Assembly (NCBI RefSeq): GCF_020091585.1
Contig: NZ_CP083582.1
Coordinates: 5,280,536 to 5,344,535, forward strand
Direction: 5' to 3'
Length of the DNA stretch: 64,000 nucleotides
From: Kovacikia minuta CCNUW1
GTDB lineage: Bacteria > Cyanobacteriota > Cyanobacteriia > Leptolyngbyales > Leptolyngbyaceae
The position numbers and the translations under genes are program-made. The notes under the pieces were generated by a model. The model searched no databases, was not told the DNA's origin, and saw nothing but the letters and a program-made list of their open reading frames with translations. How positions within the stretch are numbered: the stretch's first letter is position 1; each line of letters opens with the position of its first letter. This document shows, in pieces, positions 8,706-18,668 of the stretch.

Positions 8706-9229
8706 TATGCGGGTTCAAGGAAGCTTGGTTCTGTGGGTTCTGTAACCGCCGTATCACGCTCCCAGCCTTCGTTTTGAAGCTGGAGAGTTTGAATGGCGAT
8801 CGCATTCGCATTCGCATCCAGTTCGGGAAGTGCCTGAAATTCTGAGACCCAACAGCGAAACACTTTGTAGGCGATCGCCAACTGTCCCGCTTCGTTATAC
8901 ATCTCAATAATCAGGTCTTTGCGAAAATCCTTCAGCGACACTTCCGCCCCCAACCCCGATCCAAAGTTCCACACCTTATTTGCCCACTGTTCAAACTCCT
9001 TGTCGTGGGTAACCCCCCGCTCCAGCATGATGGGTTCAAACTTGGTTGATCCCGGTGAGTGCCGCTGGCTACTTGGATCTCCCCCCTCCCGGTGCGACAC
9101 TACTTCCGTTGTGCGCTTCAACGCTCCCACCTTGCTAATTCCCGCCACATACTTGCCATCCCACTTAACCCGAAACTTAAAGTTCTTGTACGGATCAAAT
9201 CGCTGGGCGTTGACACTGAATTGAGCCAT
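8705..9229 (-). CDS. contractile injection system inner tube protein (T4 gp19-like)
   Basis: 174 aa. It has the hallmarks of the gp19/tail tube family: FDPYKNFKFRVKWDGKYVAGISKVGAL, here given as NFKFRVKWDG at residues ~16-25, then TEVVSHREGGDPS, KFEPIMLERGVTHDKEF, and a C-terminal WVSEFQALPELDAN. The family assembles stacked hexameric rings inside the sheath. It is preceded by the sheath gene, 92 bp away. That gap is a TATCAGT-type tandem repeat rather than coding DNA. GAGAAACAATGG-type ribosome binding sequence (AGGAGAAAC) lies directly before the ATG. Confidence 0.93.
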   Translation of the reverse strand: MAQFSVNAQRFDPYKNFKFRVKWDGKYVAGISKVGALKRTTEVVSHREGGDPSSQRHSPGSTKFEPIMLERGVTHDKEFEQWANKVWNFGSGLGAEVSLKDFRKDLIIEMYNEAGQLAIAYKVFRCWVSEFQALPELDANANAIAIQTLQLQNEGWERDTAVTEPTEPSFLEPA

Positions 9230-9321
9230 TGTTTCTCCTTTGTATCAGTTATCAGTTGTTGGTTATCAGTTATCAGTTATCAGTCCCCAGTGAACACTGA
9301 TAACTGGAGACTGGCCCCTAC
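9230..9321. repeat. TATCAGT-type tandem repeat between sheath and tube genes
   Basis: The octamer-like unit TTATCAG(T) recurs at least six times between 9241 and 9305, on a background of near-copies such as CACTGATAACTGG. It belongs to the same class of degenerate tandem repeats that flanks many genes in this window. It separates sheath and tube in the operon transcript and could lower coupling between them; no terminator with a T tract is seen. Confidence 0.75.
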
Positions 9322-10845
9322 TTACACCGCAATCTGCCCTGCCATTTGTTGGAATTTGAGGATGACAAATTCGGCGGGTTTCAGGGGCGCAAACCCGATG
9401 ACAATATTCACAATGCCAAGGTTGATGTCATTTTGGGTCGTGGTTTCGCTGTCACATTTGACGAAGTAGGCTTCCTTGGGGGTTTTGCCTTGAAAGGCAC
9501 CCTGGCGAAACAGGTTGTTCATGAATGCACCGATGTTGAGGCGAATTTGAGACCACAGGGGTTCGTCGTTCGGTTCAAACACAACCCACTGGGTACCCCG
9601 GTAGAGGCTTTCCTCTAGAAATAGCGCCAGACGGCGAACGGGAAGGTATTTCCATTCTGAAGCGAGTTGGTCTGCGCCTGCCAGGGTGCGCGCGCCCCAA
9701 ATGACGTTGCCGTAAACGGGGAAGGTGCGCAGGCAATTAACCCCAAGGGGATTCAACCGACCGTTCTCACCATCCGTCAGCTTATAGGAGAGTTCCCGAA
9801 CGCCCGCAAAGGTTGCTTCGATTCCAGCAGGGGCTTTCCATACACCACGTTCGGCATCGGTACGGGCAATGATACCGGCGATCGCACCCCCAGGAGGAAA
9901 CTCTTCTGTGCGATTTTCTTTTAAGGGATCGCCCAGTTTCAAGCGGGGGAAATAGACCGCTGCGTAATCCGTTGCATCCCCGATCGTGGTGCGCAGGGCA
10001 TCCAATCCCCGCTCAACACTGGCAGTATCTCCCCAACTGACGGGTGGATCGATGATTAAGATGGCACGCCGACTCTTGCAGTAAGCTGCTGCTGTGGTCA
10101 GGACGGTATTGATGGCATCATCCGCCTTTAAGGGGGGAATGTACAGCAGATTGAACAGGTCGGCTTTGTCCAGGGCATAGAGTCCCTTGCGCTGTTCGGC
10201 TAATCCAGTCCCCGAAACAATCTCATTGGCTGTAATATCACCCCCATCTGCACCGGTTGGGCTGGCAGCGACAGCAGAAGCTTTGGCAGGTCGGGATGCG
10301 ATCGTATCACCCGGCACCCGGACTAATTTTGAATCCTGTTCCAACACCTTTTTGGCAAACCGGGAAGCGTTTACATTGGTTGACAAGTTCAAAAATGTTT
10401 CAGTGTTAACAATTCGGTTTGAGCCAGGGGATTCCAGCTCTTGAATCGTCAGGTTAAATACATCCTCAGGAACAGAGTCGGGATAGTCTACCGTAGCCTG
10501 GAGCGCATTTCCCCAACTGCCAGGACTAGCTGCTGCCAGGGTTAATGAACCGAGGGCGATCGTGGCGGTAGCCGCATCTTTCGTAAAAACCCGCACGATA
10601 ATGGCGTCTTTTCCGCCATGAATGAAGAACTGTTGAACTGCATAGCTTAAAGAACTTTCAGACCATAGCCCGCCAAATTGACGCTCAAAATCCGCATAGC
10701 TTTGAATTCTGACCGCTTCGTTTGCCAGCCCTTTGCGCGATCGCCCAATGAATGCCGTAATTGAAGTGGCAACACCTGTAATGGTCCGAACGCCACTGGG
10801 AATTTCCTCAATATAAACACCGGGATAGGTAGGAGTAACGGGCAT
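9322..10845 (-). CDS. contractile tail sheath protein (eCIS)
   Basis: 507 aa from the ATG at 10845, chosen because GAGGAA lies 8 nt upstream and the protein then begins MPVTPTYPGVYIEEIPSG, the family-typical N-terminus. An in-frame upstream start at 10875 would add ten residues. The N-terminal handshake region, the central insertion domain (~90-330) and the C-terminal sheath domain (GVNCLRTFPVYGNVIWGART near residue 385 and FVKCDSETTTQNDIN near 450) are all present. Length is normal for eCIS sheaths. It pairs with the tube gene just downstream. Confidence 0.95.
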   Translation of the reverse strand: MPVTPTYPGVYIEEIPSGVRTITGVATSITAFIGRSRKGLANEAVRIQSYADFERQFGGLWSESSLSYAVQQFFIHGGKDAIIVRVFTKDAATATIALGSLTLAAASPGSWGNALQATVDYPDSVPEDVFNLTIQELESPGSNRIVNTETFLNLSTNVNASRFAKKVLEQDSKLVRVPGDTIASRPAKASAVAASPTGADGGDITANEIVSGTGLAEQRKGLYALDKADLFNLLYIPPLKADDAINTVLTTAAAYCKSRRAILIIDPPVSWGDTASVERGLDALRTTIGDATDYAAVYFPRLKLGDPLKENRTEEFPPGGAIAGIIARTDAERGVWKAPAGIEATFAGVRELSYKLTDGENGRLNPLGVNCLRTFPVYGNVIWGARTLAGADQLASEWKYLPVRRLALFLEESLYRGTQWVVFEPNDEPLWSQIRLNIGAFMNNLFRQGAFQGKTPKEAYFVKCDSETTTQNDINLGIVNIVIGFAPLKPAEFVILKFQQMAGQIAV

Positions 10846-10900
10846 GGAAAGTTCCTCTTCGAAGTAAGTGAGCACAAAGCAACGTTTTACCGATTAATCG

Positions 10901-11308
10901 CTACACATCGCGACCAACCAGGATCTCAACCAATACAAAATCCTTTGGAGCGTCACCGAAGGTAAATGTGAACGCGATCGTCAGATCTTCTCCAAGCACA
11001 GAAACTCCTCCTTTTCCGAAATAAAAATGAGGCGCATCCAAGGGAATATCCTTTCCCTTTCCAACCCTGTAGGACAGCTTTGCTTTATCAGATAGGGGCG
11101 GGGCATCTAAATTTGATTTGATCAGCAAAAGACTAACATTTTTTCCCAAATTGATCGGCGCAGGCGCAGCTATATCTTTTTGGGTTTTAGGATCTTTACC
11201 AATGCCAAACTCAATTTTTTCATAAGCCCCAACCTCAATCGGTTTTGTGATGCTGGATTGGGGTCCCCCAGCGACCTGCACACTTAGCGTTACATTAATT
11301 GCGGTCAA
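10901..11308 (-). CDS. unknown first gene of the eCIS operon (135 aa)
   Basis: The start is TTG at 11308, chosen because a strong AAGGAG lies 8-9 nt upstream. The protein is soluble and beta-rich: NVTLSVQVAGG at the start, PINLGKNVSLLLIKSNLDAPPL in the middle (quoted only to show strand-like alternation), and LTIAFTFTFGDAPKDFVL near the end. I see no signal peptide, membrane segment or known motif. It lies 55 bp before the sheath gene and is the first gene of the operon, next to a 695-bp divergent intergenic region. A jelly-roll-like structural accessory is possible but unproven. Confidence 0.7.
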   Translation of the reverse strand: MTAINVTLSVQVAGGPQSSITKPIEVGAYEKIEFGIGKDPKTQKDIAAPAPINLGKNVSLLLIKSNLDAPPLSDKAKLSYRVGKGKDIPLDAPHFYFGKGGVSVLGEDLTIAFTFTFGDAPKDFVLVEILVGRDV

Positions 11309-12003
11309 TCAATTTACTCCTTCTGATCAAATTTGTTGGCAAGGGGGGGCAAGCCCTGCAAGATATTTACTCAGACGCCTCAATTATTTCCGCAAAAAAT
11401 TATTTTGGGAATGCCCCAAACTCTCTTCTTAAAGAAACGCTACTATTCGCAATAGTCGTTATCCTTAATACGCAACTAGAAATACATCATTGATATGATT
11501 TGACCGATTCAATTGATGGGAGAATTCCTTCAATTAATCATCGACCTATAGCAGTTCTAAATCAGTTGTGAGATGGAGAGGCTTTGTGAGAAAGGATTCC
11601 AATAGAATTCTTTCTCACAATCCAAATGGGATCGCCAGATCTTTTTATAAAAGGAGTGAAAAGAAGCTTTTCAAAGTGTTCTAAATTGTTTACTTTTGCA
11701 ACTTTCGATCGCCCCAATCGGGGTGAGCAGCCATTGGCAACACCGATAGCAAGCAGGGTGAGGGAAGCACATAGATTTTTTTGTGCTTCAATACAGATTC
11801 CTTAGGATATTAAAGTCAATATCTACTGACAGATCTGACAATTTCCTTAAGACCTGAACCAACCGCCCTTTCTCGTTAGAAAATCCAGGCAACTGCTCGA
11901 ATCGTTGTGGCAGTTCACATTTGCATTGCCCCCCCTCGTCTTATCCATCCGATTTTACAAATCGCTTCAAAACCACTTCAGGCATCCCATCTCCAGCATC
12001 ACA
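11309..12003. other. divergent intergenic region between eCIS operon and gltB
   Basis: 695 bp with no gene. It holds the ribosome binding site of the eCIS operon (AAGGAG, complement of 11317-11322), a family A MITE-like element (11548-11637) and a perfect hairpin with 8-bp arms GAAGCACA/TGTGCTTC at 11764-11789 whose loop is T-rich. Promoters for both directions must lie here. I looked for an NtcA site (GTA-N8-TAC) ahead of gltB and did not see one. Confidence 0.6.
11548..11637. repeat. family A MITE-like element, copy 1
   Basis: It begins ATAGCAGTTCTAAATCAG and ends with the inverted counterpart CCAAATGGGATCGCCA, imperfect terminal inverted repeats of about 20 bp. The core is a hairpin, GTGAGAAAG...CTTTCTCAC (11586-11618). 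The same ends occur at 23553-23643, 42918-43018 and 43037-43139 with different cores. No ORF is inside, so any movement would need a transposase in trans. Confidence 0.75.
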
Positions 12004-15000
12004 ATGAACAGTCATCAATTCCCATCTCAACAAGGTTTATACGATCCACGATACGAGCACGACGCCTGTGGCGTAGGGTTTATTGTCCACATGAAGGGAA
12101 AGCAATCCCATGACATTGTGGAGAGTGGGCTAACAATTCTCCTGAATCTTGATCACCGGGGCGCGGTGGGGGCTGAAACCAATACGGGCGATGGCGCTGG
12201 AATTTTGATGCAGGTGCCACACCAATTTTTGCAGCGGGTGACAGCCGAGGTCGGCATCACATTGCCAGCAGCGGGACAGTATGGCGTTGGGATGATCTAT
12301 GGCTCGCCCGATCGCTCCCAGCGTGAACAGGGTCGCCAGATCTTTGAGCAGATTGTGGCGGACGAAGGGCTGCAAGTGCTGGGTTGGCGTGATGTGCCGA
12401 CGGATCATTCGATGCTGGGCAACACGGCCAAAGCCAGTGAGCCGTTTATGCAGCAGGTGTTTATCCAGCGATCGCCCGATTTGACCGATGACCTGGCCTT
12501 TGAGCGCAAATTGTATGTAATTCGGAAGCGATCGCACAACGCTATCCGTGCCCCCCAAATCGACCCCTACTGGTATCCCACCAGCATTTCCAGCCGGACG
12601 ATCGTCTACAAAGGCATGCTGATGCCCGTCCAGGTGGGGCAATATTTTCTCGATCTGCACGAGCCGGATCTGGAAAGTGCGCTGGCGCTGGTGCATTCCC
12701 GCTTCAGCACGAATACCTTTCCCAGTTGGGAGCGATCGCACCCCTATCGCTACATCGCCCACAACGGCGAAATCAACACCCTGCGCGGCAATATCAACTG
12801 GATGCATGCCCGCCAATCGTTGTTTGAGTCCGAGTTGTTTGGCGACGATATCCAAAAGATTCAGCCCGTGATCAACATCGACGGTAGTGATTCGCTGATC
12901 TTTGACAATGCCCTGGAACTGCTGACCCTGGCGGGACGATCGCTGCCCCATGCCGTGATGATGATGATCCCGGAACCGTGGACAGCCCACGAGTCGATGA
13001 GCGCGGAGAAAAAAGCCTTCTACGAGTACCACTCCTGCCTGATGGAACCGTGGGATGGTCCGGCGTCGATCGCTTTCACTGATGGCACGATGATGGGGGC
13101 AGTGCTCGATCGCAACGGTCTGCGTCCCTCCCGCTACTACGTCACCAAAGATGACCTGGTGATCATGGCGTCAGAAGCGGGTGTGCTCCCAATTGAACCG
13201 GAACGGGTTGCCCTCAAAGGTCGGCTGCAACCGGGTCGCATGTTCCTGGTCAACATGGAAGAGGGGCGGATCGTCGCCGATGAAGAAATCAAAACCCAGA
13301 TTGCCACGGAGCATCCCTACCGCAAATGGCTGGATCAACACCTGGTGGGACTGGAAGATTTGAGAAAGGCTGAGGGCAGAAGGCAGAAGGCAGAAGGGGA
13401 GGAAGATACATCCACCCCACACCCCACACCCTACACCCCACACCCCTCATTGACGCAACAACAAACTGCCTTCGGTTACAGCTTTGAGGATTTGCGGTTG
13501 CTGTTAACCCCAATGGCGCGGGATGGGGTGGAAGCGATCGGTTCGATGGGGTCGGACACGCCCCTGGCGGTGTTGTCCGATCGCCCCAAACTGCTGTACG
13601 ACTACTTCCAACAACTCTTTGCCCAGGTGACGAACCCGCCGATCGATTCGATTCGGGAGGAAATCATTACGTCCGCAGAGACGACGATCGGGTCGGAACG
13701 CAACCTGCTCAAACCGGAGCCGGAAAGCTGCCACCTGATTAAGCTAAAAACGCCGATTTTGACAAACGAAGAACTGGCGAAGCTGAAGAACCTGAATGAG
13801 AACGGGTTCAAATCTATGACGCTGCCGATTTTGTTCAACCCGGTGGCAGGCGTGCAGGGGTTGGAAGCTGCAATGGCAGAGATCTACAACCAGGCGGATC
13901 AGGCGATCGCCGATGGCGTTAGTATTCTGATTCTCAGCGATCGGGGCATCGCCAAAGAACAGGCACCGATTCCGGCACTGCTGGCGGTTGCTGGCTTGCA
14001 TCACCATCTGATTCGCCAGGGCAGCCGCACGCGTGTGGGGTTGGTGCTGGAGTCGGGTGAACCACGGGAAGTGCATCACCATGCCTTACTGATTGGTTAC
14101 GGTTGCGGCGCGATTAATCCCTACCTCGCCTTTGAAACGATCGCCGACATGATCGAGCAGGGGTTGCTGGTGGATGTGGAGTTCAACACCGCCTGCAAGA
14201 ACTACATCAAAGCGGCAACTAAAGGGGTGGTCAAAGTCGCTTCCAAAATCGGCATCTCGACGATTCAAAGCTATCGGGGAGCGCAGATTTTTGAGGCGAT
14301 CGGACTCAACCGCTCCGTGATTGACCCGTACTTTTCCTGGACGGCTTCCCGGATTGAGGGGGTGGATCTGGATGTGATTGCCCAGGAAGCGATTTTGCGC
14401 CACGGTCATGCCTTCCCCGATCGGGAAGTCAACGGTCATACCCTGGATGCAGGCGGCGAATACCAGTGGCGCAAGGATGGGGAAGCGCACCTGTTCAGCC
14501 CTCAAACGATCCACTCGTTGCAAAAGGCGGTGCGAACCGGGAGCTACGACCTCTACAAAACCTACGCCAGCTTGGTGAATGAGCAGAACCAGAAGCACTT
14601 TACCCTGCGGGGACTGCTGGAATTTAAGCCCCGCCAACCGATTCCGATCGAAGAAGTGGAACCCATTGAAGCCATCACCAAACGCTTCAAGACGGGCGCG
14701 ATGAGCTACGGCTCGATCTCGAAGGAAGCCCATGAGACACTGGCGATCGCCATGAACCGGATCGGCGGCAAATCCAACACGGGTGAGGGCGGCGAAGATC
14801 CCGATCGCTACACCTGGACGAATGAGCAGGGCGACTCCAAAAATAGCGCGATCAAACAGGTTGCCTCCGGTCGTTTCGGCGTCACCAGCCTCTATCTGTC
14901 CCAGGCGCGGGAACTCCAGATCAAAATGGCCCAGGGCGCAAAACCGGGAGAAGGCGGACAACTTCCCGGCAAAAAGGTTTACCCCTGGATCGCCAAGGTA

Positions 15001-16641
15001 CGCCACTCAACCCCCGGTGTGGGGCTGATTTCTCCCCCACCGCACCACGACATTTATTCGATCGAAGATCTGGCAGAGTTAATCCACGATCTGAAGAATT
15101 CCAACCGGGAAGCCCGGATCAGTGTCAAGCTGGTGTCCGAAGTGGGGGTGGGCACGATCGCCGCCGGGGTTGCCAAAGCCCACGCCGATGTGGTGCTGAT
15201 CTCTGGCTTTGATGGCGGTACGGGAGCCTCGCCCCAAACCTCGATCAAACATGCCGGATTGCCCTGGGAATTGGGTTTAGCGGAAACCCATCAGACCCTG
15301 GTTTTGAATGATTTGCGATCGCGGATTGCCGTGGAAACCGATGGGCAAATGAAAACGGGGCGGGATGTGGTGATCGCCGCGCTGCTGGGGGCGGAAGAGT
15401 TTGGCTTCTCCACCGCTCCCCTTGTCACCCTCGGCTGCATCATGATGCGCGTCTGCCACCTGAACACCTGTCCGGCAGGCATTGCCACCCAAGATCCGCG
15501 TCTGCGTCAAGACTTTGTCGGCGAACCAGAACACGCGGTCAACTTCATGACGTTCATCGCCCAGGAAGTGCGGGAACTCATGGCAGAACTTGGGTTTCGG
15601 ACCCTGAACGAAATGATCGGGCGCACTGACATTCTGGAACCGAAAAAAGCGGTGGATCACTGGAAAGCAAAGGGCATCGATCTGTCCAAGATCCTCTATC
15701 AGCCGGAAGTTGCTCCCCACGTGGGACGCTACTGTCAGATTCCCCAGGATCACGGCTTGACAAAATCCCTGGATATGACGGTGCTGCTGGATTTGTGCAA
15801 ACCTGCCATTGAGAACGGCGAACCCGTCAAAGCTACCCTCCCGATCAAAAACATCAACCGCGTCGTTGGCACGATTTTGGGGAACGAAATCACCAAGCGC
15901 CACTGGGAAGGGCTACCGGAGGACACTATCCATCTCCACTTCCAGGGCAGTGCTGGACAGAGCTTTGGGGCGTTCGTGCCCAAGGGTGTCACCCTGGAAC
16001 TGGAAGGCGATGCCAACGACTATGTTGGCAAGGGCCTTAGCGGCGGCAAAATCATCCTTTATCCGCCTGCTGCCTCTACCTTCGTAGCAGAGGAAAACAT
16101 CATCGCTGGAAATGTCGCGTTTTACGGAGCAACGGGTGGTGAAGCCTACATTCGCGGCATGGTGGGTGAGCGTTTCTGCGTCCGCAACTCCGGCGTGAGT
16201 ACTGTGGTGGAAGCCGTTGGCGATCACGGCTGTGAATATATGACGGGCGGTAAGGTCGTCGTTCTGGGTGCCACCGGACGCAACTTTGCCGCTGGCATGA
16301 GTGGCGGCGTTGCCTACATTCTGGATCAGGCAGGCGATTTTGCCACCCGCTGCAATACCGCAATGGTGGGACTCGAAGCTGTGGAAGACCCGGAGGACAT
16401 CGAAGAACTGCACCAACTGATCCAGCGTCATGCCGACTACACCCAGAGCCAAAAGGCATTCCAGGTGCTCGCCAACTGGAAGGAGATGCTGCCCAAGTTC
16501 GTCAAGGTGATGCCGAAGGACTACAAGCGGGTGTTACAAGCCCTGAAGCAAGCCCTGGAAGACGGTTTGAGCGGCGACGATGCCCTCACCGCCGCCTTTG
16601 AAGCCAACGCCAAAGACGTTGCCCGGATTGGTGGTAGCTAA
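12004..16641 (+). CDS. gltB: glutamate synthase large subunit
   Basis: 1545 aa from the ATG at 12004; the preceding 33 open codons have no ribosome site and no family similarity. It makes glutamate from glutamine and 2-oxoglutarate. Cys22 in [10 protein letters not shown] is the N-terminal nucleophile after propeptide removal. Order: glutaminase (class II amidotransferase) ~22-450, central domain, FMN-binding synthase domain ~850-1250 with [17 protein letters not shown] and the 3Fe-4S cysteines in [12 protein letters not shown], and the C-terminal GXGXG beta-helix domain ~1300-1480. Residues ~455-484 are a repeat-encoded insertion (13366-13452). With gltD at 24483 it is called GltB rather than ferredoxin-dependent GlsF; the two are hard to tell apart by eye. 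Base composition is typical, with many HIP1 sites. Confidence 0.95.
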   Translation: MNSHQFPSQQGLYDPRYEHDACGVGFIVHMKGKQSHDIVESGLTILLNLDHRGAVGAETNTGDGAGILMQVPHQFLQRVTAEVGITLPAAGQYGVGMIYGSPDRSQREQGRQIFEQIVADEGLQVLGWRDVPTDHSMLGNTAKASEPFMQQVFIQRSPDLTDDLAFERKLYVIRKRSHNAIRAPQIDPYWYPTSISSRTIVYKGMLMPVQVGQYFLDLHEPDLESALALVHSRFSTNTFPSWERSHPYRYIAHNGEINTLRGNINWMHARQSLFESELFGDDIQKIQPVINIDGSDSLIFDNALELLTLAGRSLPHAVMMMIPEPWTAHESMSAEKKAFYEYHSCLMEPWDGPASIAFTDGTMMGAVLDRNGLRPSRYYVTKDDLVIMASEAGVLPIEPERVALKGRLQPGRMFLVNMEEGRIVADEEIKTQIATEHPYRKWLDQHLVGLEDLRKAEGRRQKAEGEEDTSTPHPTPYTPHPSLTQQQTAFGYSFEDLRLLLTPMARDGVEAIGSMGSDTPLAVLSDRPKLLYDYFQQLFAQVTNPPIDSIREEIITSAETTIGSERNLLKPEPESCHLIKLKTPILTNEELAKLKNLNENGFKSMTLPILFNPVAGVQGLEAAMAEIYNQADQAIADGVSILILSDRGIAKEQAPIPALLAVAGLHHHLIRQGSRTRVGLVLESGEPREVHHHALLIGYGCGAINPYLAFETIADMIEQGLLVDVEFNTACKNYIKAATKGVVKVASKIGISTIQSYRGAQIFEAIGLNRSVIDPYFSWTASRIEGVDLDVIAQEAILRHGHAFPDREVNGHTLDAGGEYQWRKDGEAHLFSPQTIHSLQKAVRTGSYDLYKTYASLVNEQNQKHFTLRGLLEFKPRQPIPIEEVEPIEAITKRFKTGAMSYGSISKEAHETLAIAMNRIGGKSNTGEGGEDPDRYTWTNEQGDSKNSAIKQVASGRFGVTSLYLSQARELQIKMAQGAKPGEGGQLPGKKVYPWIAKVRHSTPGVGLISPPPHHDIYSIEDLAELIHDLKNSNREARISVKLVSEVGVGTIAAGVAKAHADVVLISGFDGGTGASPQTSIKHAGLPWELGLAETHQTLVLNDLRSRIAVETDGQMKTGRDVVIAALLGAEEFGFSTAPLVTLGCIMMRVCHLNTCPAGIATQDPRLRQDFVGEPEHAVNFMTFIAQEVRELMAELGFRTLNEMIGRTDILEPKKAVDHWKAKGIDLSKILYQPEVAPHVGRYCQIPQDHGLTKSLDMTVLLDLCKPAIENGEPVKATLPIKNINRVVGTILGNEITKRHWEGLPEDTIHLHFQGSAGQSFGAFVPKGVTLELEGDANDYVGKGLSGGKIILYPPAASTFVAEENIIAGNVAFYGATGGEAYIRGMVGERFCVRNSGVSTVVEAVGDHGCEYMTGGKVVVLGATGRNFAAGMSGGVAYILDQAGDFATRCNTAMVGLEAVEDPEDIEELHQLIQRHADYTQSQKAFQVLANWKEMLPKFVKVMPKDYKRVLQALKQALEDGLSGDDALTAAFEANAKDVARIGGS
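13366..13452 (+). repeat. in-frame low-complexity repeat inside gltB
   Basis: The stretch consists of GGCAGAA repeats (GAGGGCAGAAGGCAGAAGG type) followed by ACACCCC/CCTACACCC repeats, both common in intergenic regions of this window (for example 39601-39640). It encodes [15 protein letters not shown] and [13 protein letters not shown] in the linker after the amidotransferase domain, without shifting the frame. Confidence 0.85.
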
Positions 16642-16648
16642 TTTTCCC

Positions 16649-16673
16649 GTAGGGTGGGCAGTGCCCACCCTAC
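16649..16673. repeat. GTAGGG-type palindrome after gltB
   Basis: Perfect inverted repeat with arms GTAGGGTGGGCA and TGCCCACCCTAC around a single G, starting 8 bp after the gltB stop. It has no T tract, so it is a dispersed palindromic repeat that may double as a weak terminator. The relatives at 57718-57745 and 26342-26370 share the GTAG...CTAC ends. Confidence 0.7.
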
Positions 16674-16698
16674 TACTATCCTAAAAAGATTTTTGAAT

Positions 16699-17451
16699 GT
16701 GTTTAGAGGACCAGTTACCTTCAAAGCAGCTTTTTCTGGGATTGGATTTGATCCAATTGAATTTTTTCCCTCTTATGAGAAGGTATCTAAAGCAGTTATT
16801 GAGTCATCTCCCAATAAGGGAACTTTGCTAAAGATTGAGATCACAGATGCAAGCACTTTTGACGAAGCTATCAGAAAAGCGAAAGAATTTGCTTTGTGTA
16901 CTGCTAAGTTATTGACATTTAAGTTTGCCGTATTTCAAGAGTTTCAGCTCATAGAAGATGATCTGACTGAGGAGAAATTGCTACCCGATGGAAATACAGC
17001 AGTTATTCATCATTGCATAGTGGGTGTTGGAATAGGAGTAAACACAACTTCATGGACGACGCTAAATTTTAGGCAGTCGGTCGAAGTCAAAAAATTGCTC
17101 CAAAAAACATATCATTTTAGCCTCTTTTATTATGATTTGTTTTACTCTGCTCTTGGCTTAACTGACCCTTTGGCAAAGTTTATGGCCTTATACAGCCTCC
17201 TATTAACTCTTTGTCACGACAAACAAGAGAACGTAGATATATTTATTCTAAAGGTGCAGCCTACTGTATCTACTAATCCACCTTACCGGGCAAGAAAATC
17301 AGGTGTGCCAGAAACTATTTATACAAGATTGAGAAATCAAATAGGTCACGTTCGTCCTGGAACTACAGTTGAAGCGACAAGAGAAGAAATGGAAGCAAAT
17401 CTGGGGGAACTTTTGAAAATCTCAAAAGCATTGATCAGTAAACAGCCTTAA
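16699..17451 (+). CDS. unknown protein with RxxxxH motif (MauJ/HEPN-like?)
   Basis: About 250 aa. A start inside the palindrome at 16654 is open but unlikely; GTG at 16699 or TTG at 16693 are better candidates. The protein is AT-richer than its neighbours and lacks HIP1 sites, suggesting transfer. The central part is a helical bundle (FSLFYYDLFYSALGL, MALYSLLLTLCHD). Near the C-terminus is PETIYTRLRNQIGHVRPG, containing R-N-x-x-x-H, which fits both the R-x4-6-H signature of HEPN-fold proteins and my recollection of the MauJ-annotated family. HEPN members are often RNases in defence or toxin systems. Function is not assignable from sequence alone. Confidence 0.65.
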   Translation: MFRGPVTFKAAFSGIGFDPIEFFPSYEKVSKAVIESSPNKGTLLKIEITDASTFDEAIRKAKEFALCTAKLLTFKFAVFQEFQLIEDDLTEEKLLPDGNTAVIHHCIVGVGIGVNTTSWTTLNFRQSVEVKKLLQKTYHFSLFYYDLFYSALGLTDPLAKFMALYSLLLTLCHDKQENVDIFILKVQPTVSTNPPYRARKSGVPETIYTRLRNQIGHVRPGTTVEATREEMEANLGELLKISKALISKQP

Positions 17452-17534
17452 ACTTTTCATATAAGTGGTTGAGCAAATCATATAAATTACCTTGAGGTAT
17501 AACCTTAAAACCTTCACCTTTACAAGTTACACTT

Positions 17535-18620
17535 CGCCAATTCAAATCTGAAGTGCACCACCTCTAGAAGCTTCCCTAGAGGGACTCAAAAGGGTAACCT
17601 GGCATTTATCACAACAACAGGAAACCCTAATGAGCTATACGCAGCTTAGCGCAGATGAGCGCCTGGAACTCTATCGATTGAGACAAAGGGGTGATTTGTC
17701 CCTGCGGGCAATTGCCATTCGAATGGGACGTTCCCACAGCACCATTTCTCGTGAACTCAAACGCAACCAAAGCTCAGAGCAGATCTATCTACCGGACTTG
17801 GCTCAAGCTCAGCAGCACGTTCGTCGGCAGCAGTCCAAGCAACCGTTTGTGGGCATCTCTGAGGGTTGTTTGGCGAGGGTGAAAGCGCAACTTCGGCAGT
17901 ACCATAGCCCGCAACAGATTGCCGGTTCACTCAAGCTCAAAGGACTGGAGTGGGTGAGCCATGAGACCATCTATCAGATGATTTATCACAACTATGCCGA
18001 TATGGGTGCCTATCGTGGCTATTTACGGCACTCTCACATCCGACGGCAGCATCGGAGCGCCAAGCGACAGAAACGAGGATTGATTCCCAATCGAGTTGGG
18101 ATTGAACACAGACCTGTGATTGCAGAACAAAAGAGTGAAATTGGGCATTGGGAAGGCGATACGATCGTCGGGGGTAATCATTTGGGAGCGATTGCGACGC
18201 ATGTAGACAAAGCCTCAAAGTTTCTGGTTGCACGAGTGATGAAAGACCGAACAGCAGGGGAGATGAACCGTGTCAGTATTGCAGCGTTTGAGTCGATTCC
18301 AAAAGAGCGACGCAAGACGATGACGTTTGATAATGGCAAGGAGTTTAGCAAGCATGAGCAACTAACAGCGAGGTTGGGGGTGCAATGTTATTTTGCCAAT
18401 CCATATCATTCTTGGGAACGTGGGTTGAATGAGCATACGAATGGATTGATTCGACAGTTTTTCCCAAAAGGAACGAATTTTAGAATCGTCAAGCAAGATG
18501 AAGTCGATCAAGTAGTTGAATTGATTAATCATCGACCGAGACAATCGTTAGGTTATCGAACTCCTCATGAGGTATTCTGGGGTCAGTCAGGTGATGGTGC
18601 ACTTCAGATTTGAATTGGCG
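17535..18620 (+). mobile_element. intact IS30-family insertion sequence
   Basis: 1086 bp. The terminal inverted repeats match over about 26 bp: left end CGCCAATTCAAATCTGAAG at 17535 and right end, reversed, the same sequence ending at 18620, continuing into GTGCACC on both sides. The flanking CTT at 17532-17534 and 18621-18623 is a 3-bp target duplication, normal for IS30. One full transposase gene lies inside. The perfect duplication suggests a recent insertion. Confidence 0.92.
17630..18613 (+). CDS. IS30 family transposase
   Basis: 327 aa, full length. The N-terminal helix-turn-helix has LSADERLELYRLRQRGDLS and IAIRMGRSHSTISRELKRN, which is diagnostic of IS30. The DDE catalytic residues are D in HWEGDTIVG, D in MTFDNGKEF and E in ERGLNEHTNGLIRQFFPK. 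The family usually ends QSLGYRTPHEVF, seen here. It fills the IS almost completely and its stop codon is inside the right inverted repeat. Confidence 0.95.
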   Translation: MSYTQLSADERLELYRLRQRGDLSLRAIAIRMGRSHSTISRELKRNQSSEQIYLPDLAQAQQHVRRQQSKQPFVGISEGCLARVKAQLRQYHSPQQIAGSLKLKGLEWVSHETIYQMIYHNYADMGAYRGYLRHSHIRRQHRSAKRQKRGLIPNRVGIEHRPVIAEQKSEIGHWEGDTIVGGNHLGAIATHVDKASKFLVARVMKDRTAGEMNRVSIAAFESIPKERRKTMTFDNGKEFSKHEQLTARLGVQCYFANPYHSWERGLNEHTNGLIRQFFPKGTNFRIVKQDEVDQVVELINHRPRQSLGYRTPHEVFWGQSGDGALQI

Positions 18621-18668
18621 CTTCAACTATCCTAAAATCAATTAGATACTTTTCTAGAAACAAGACGC

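Noticed and set aside
11309-12003. NtcA site ahead of gltB
   Set aside because: No GTA-N8-TAC with suitable spacing found by eye.
12130-13032. Long minus-strand ORF inside gltB
   Set aside because: Shadow frame of a strongly conserved gene; no family match.
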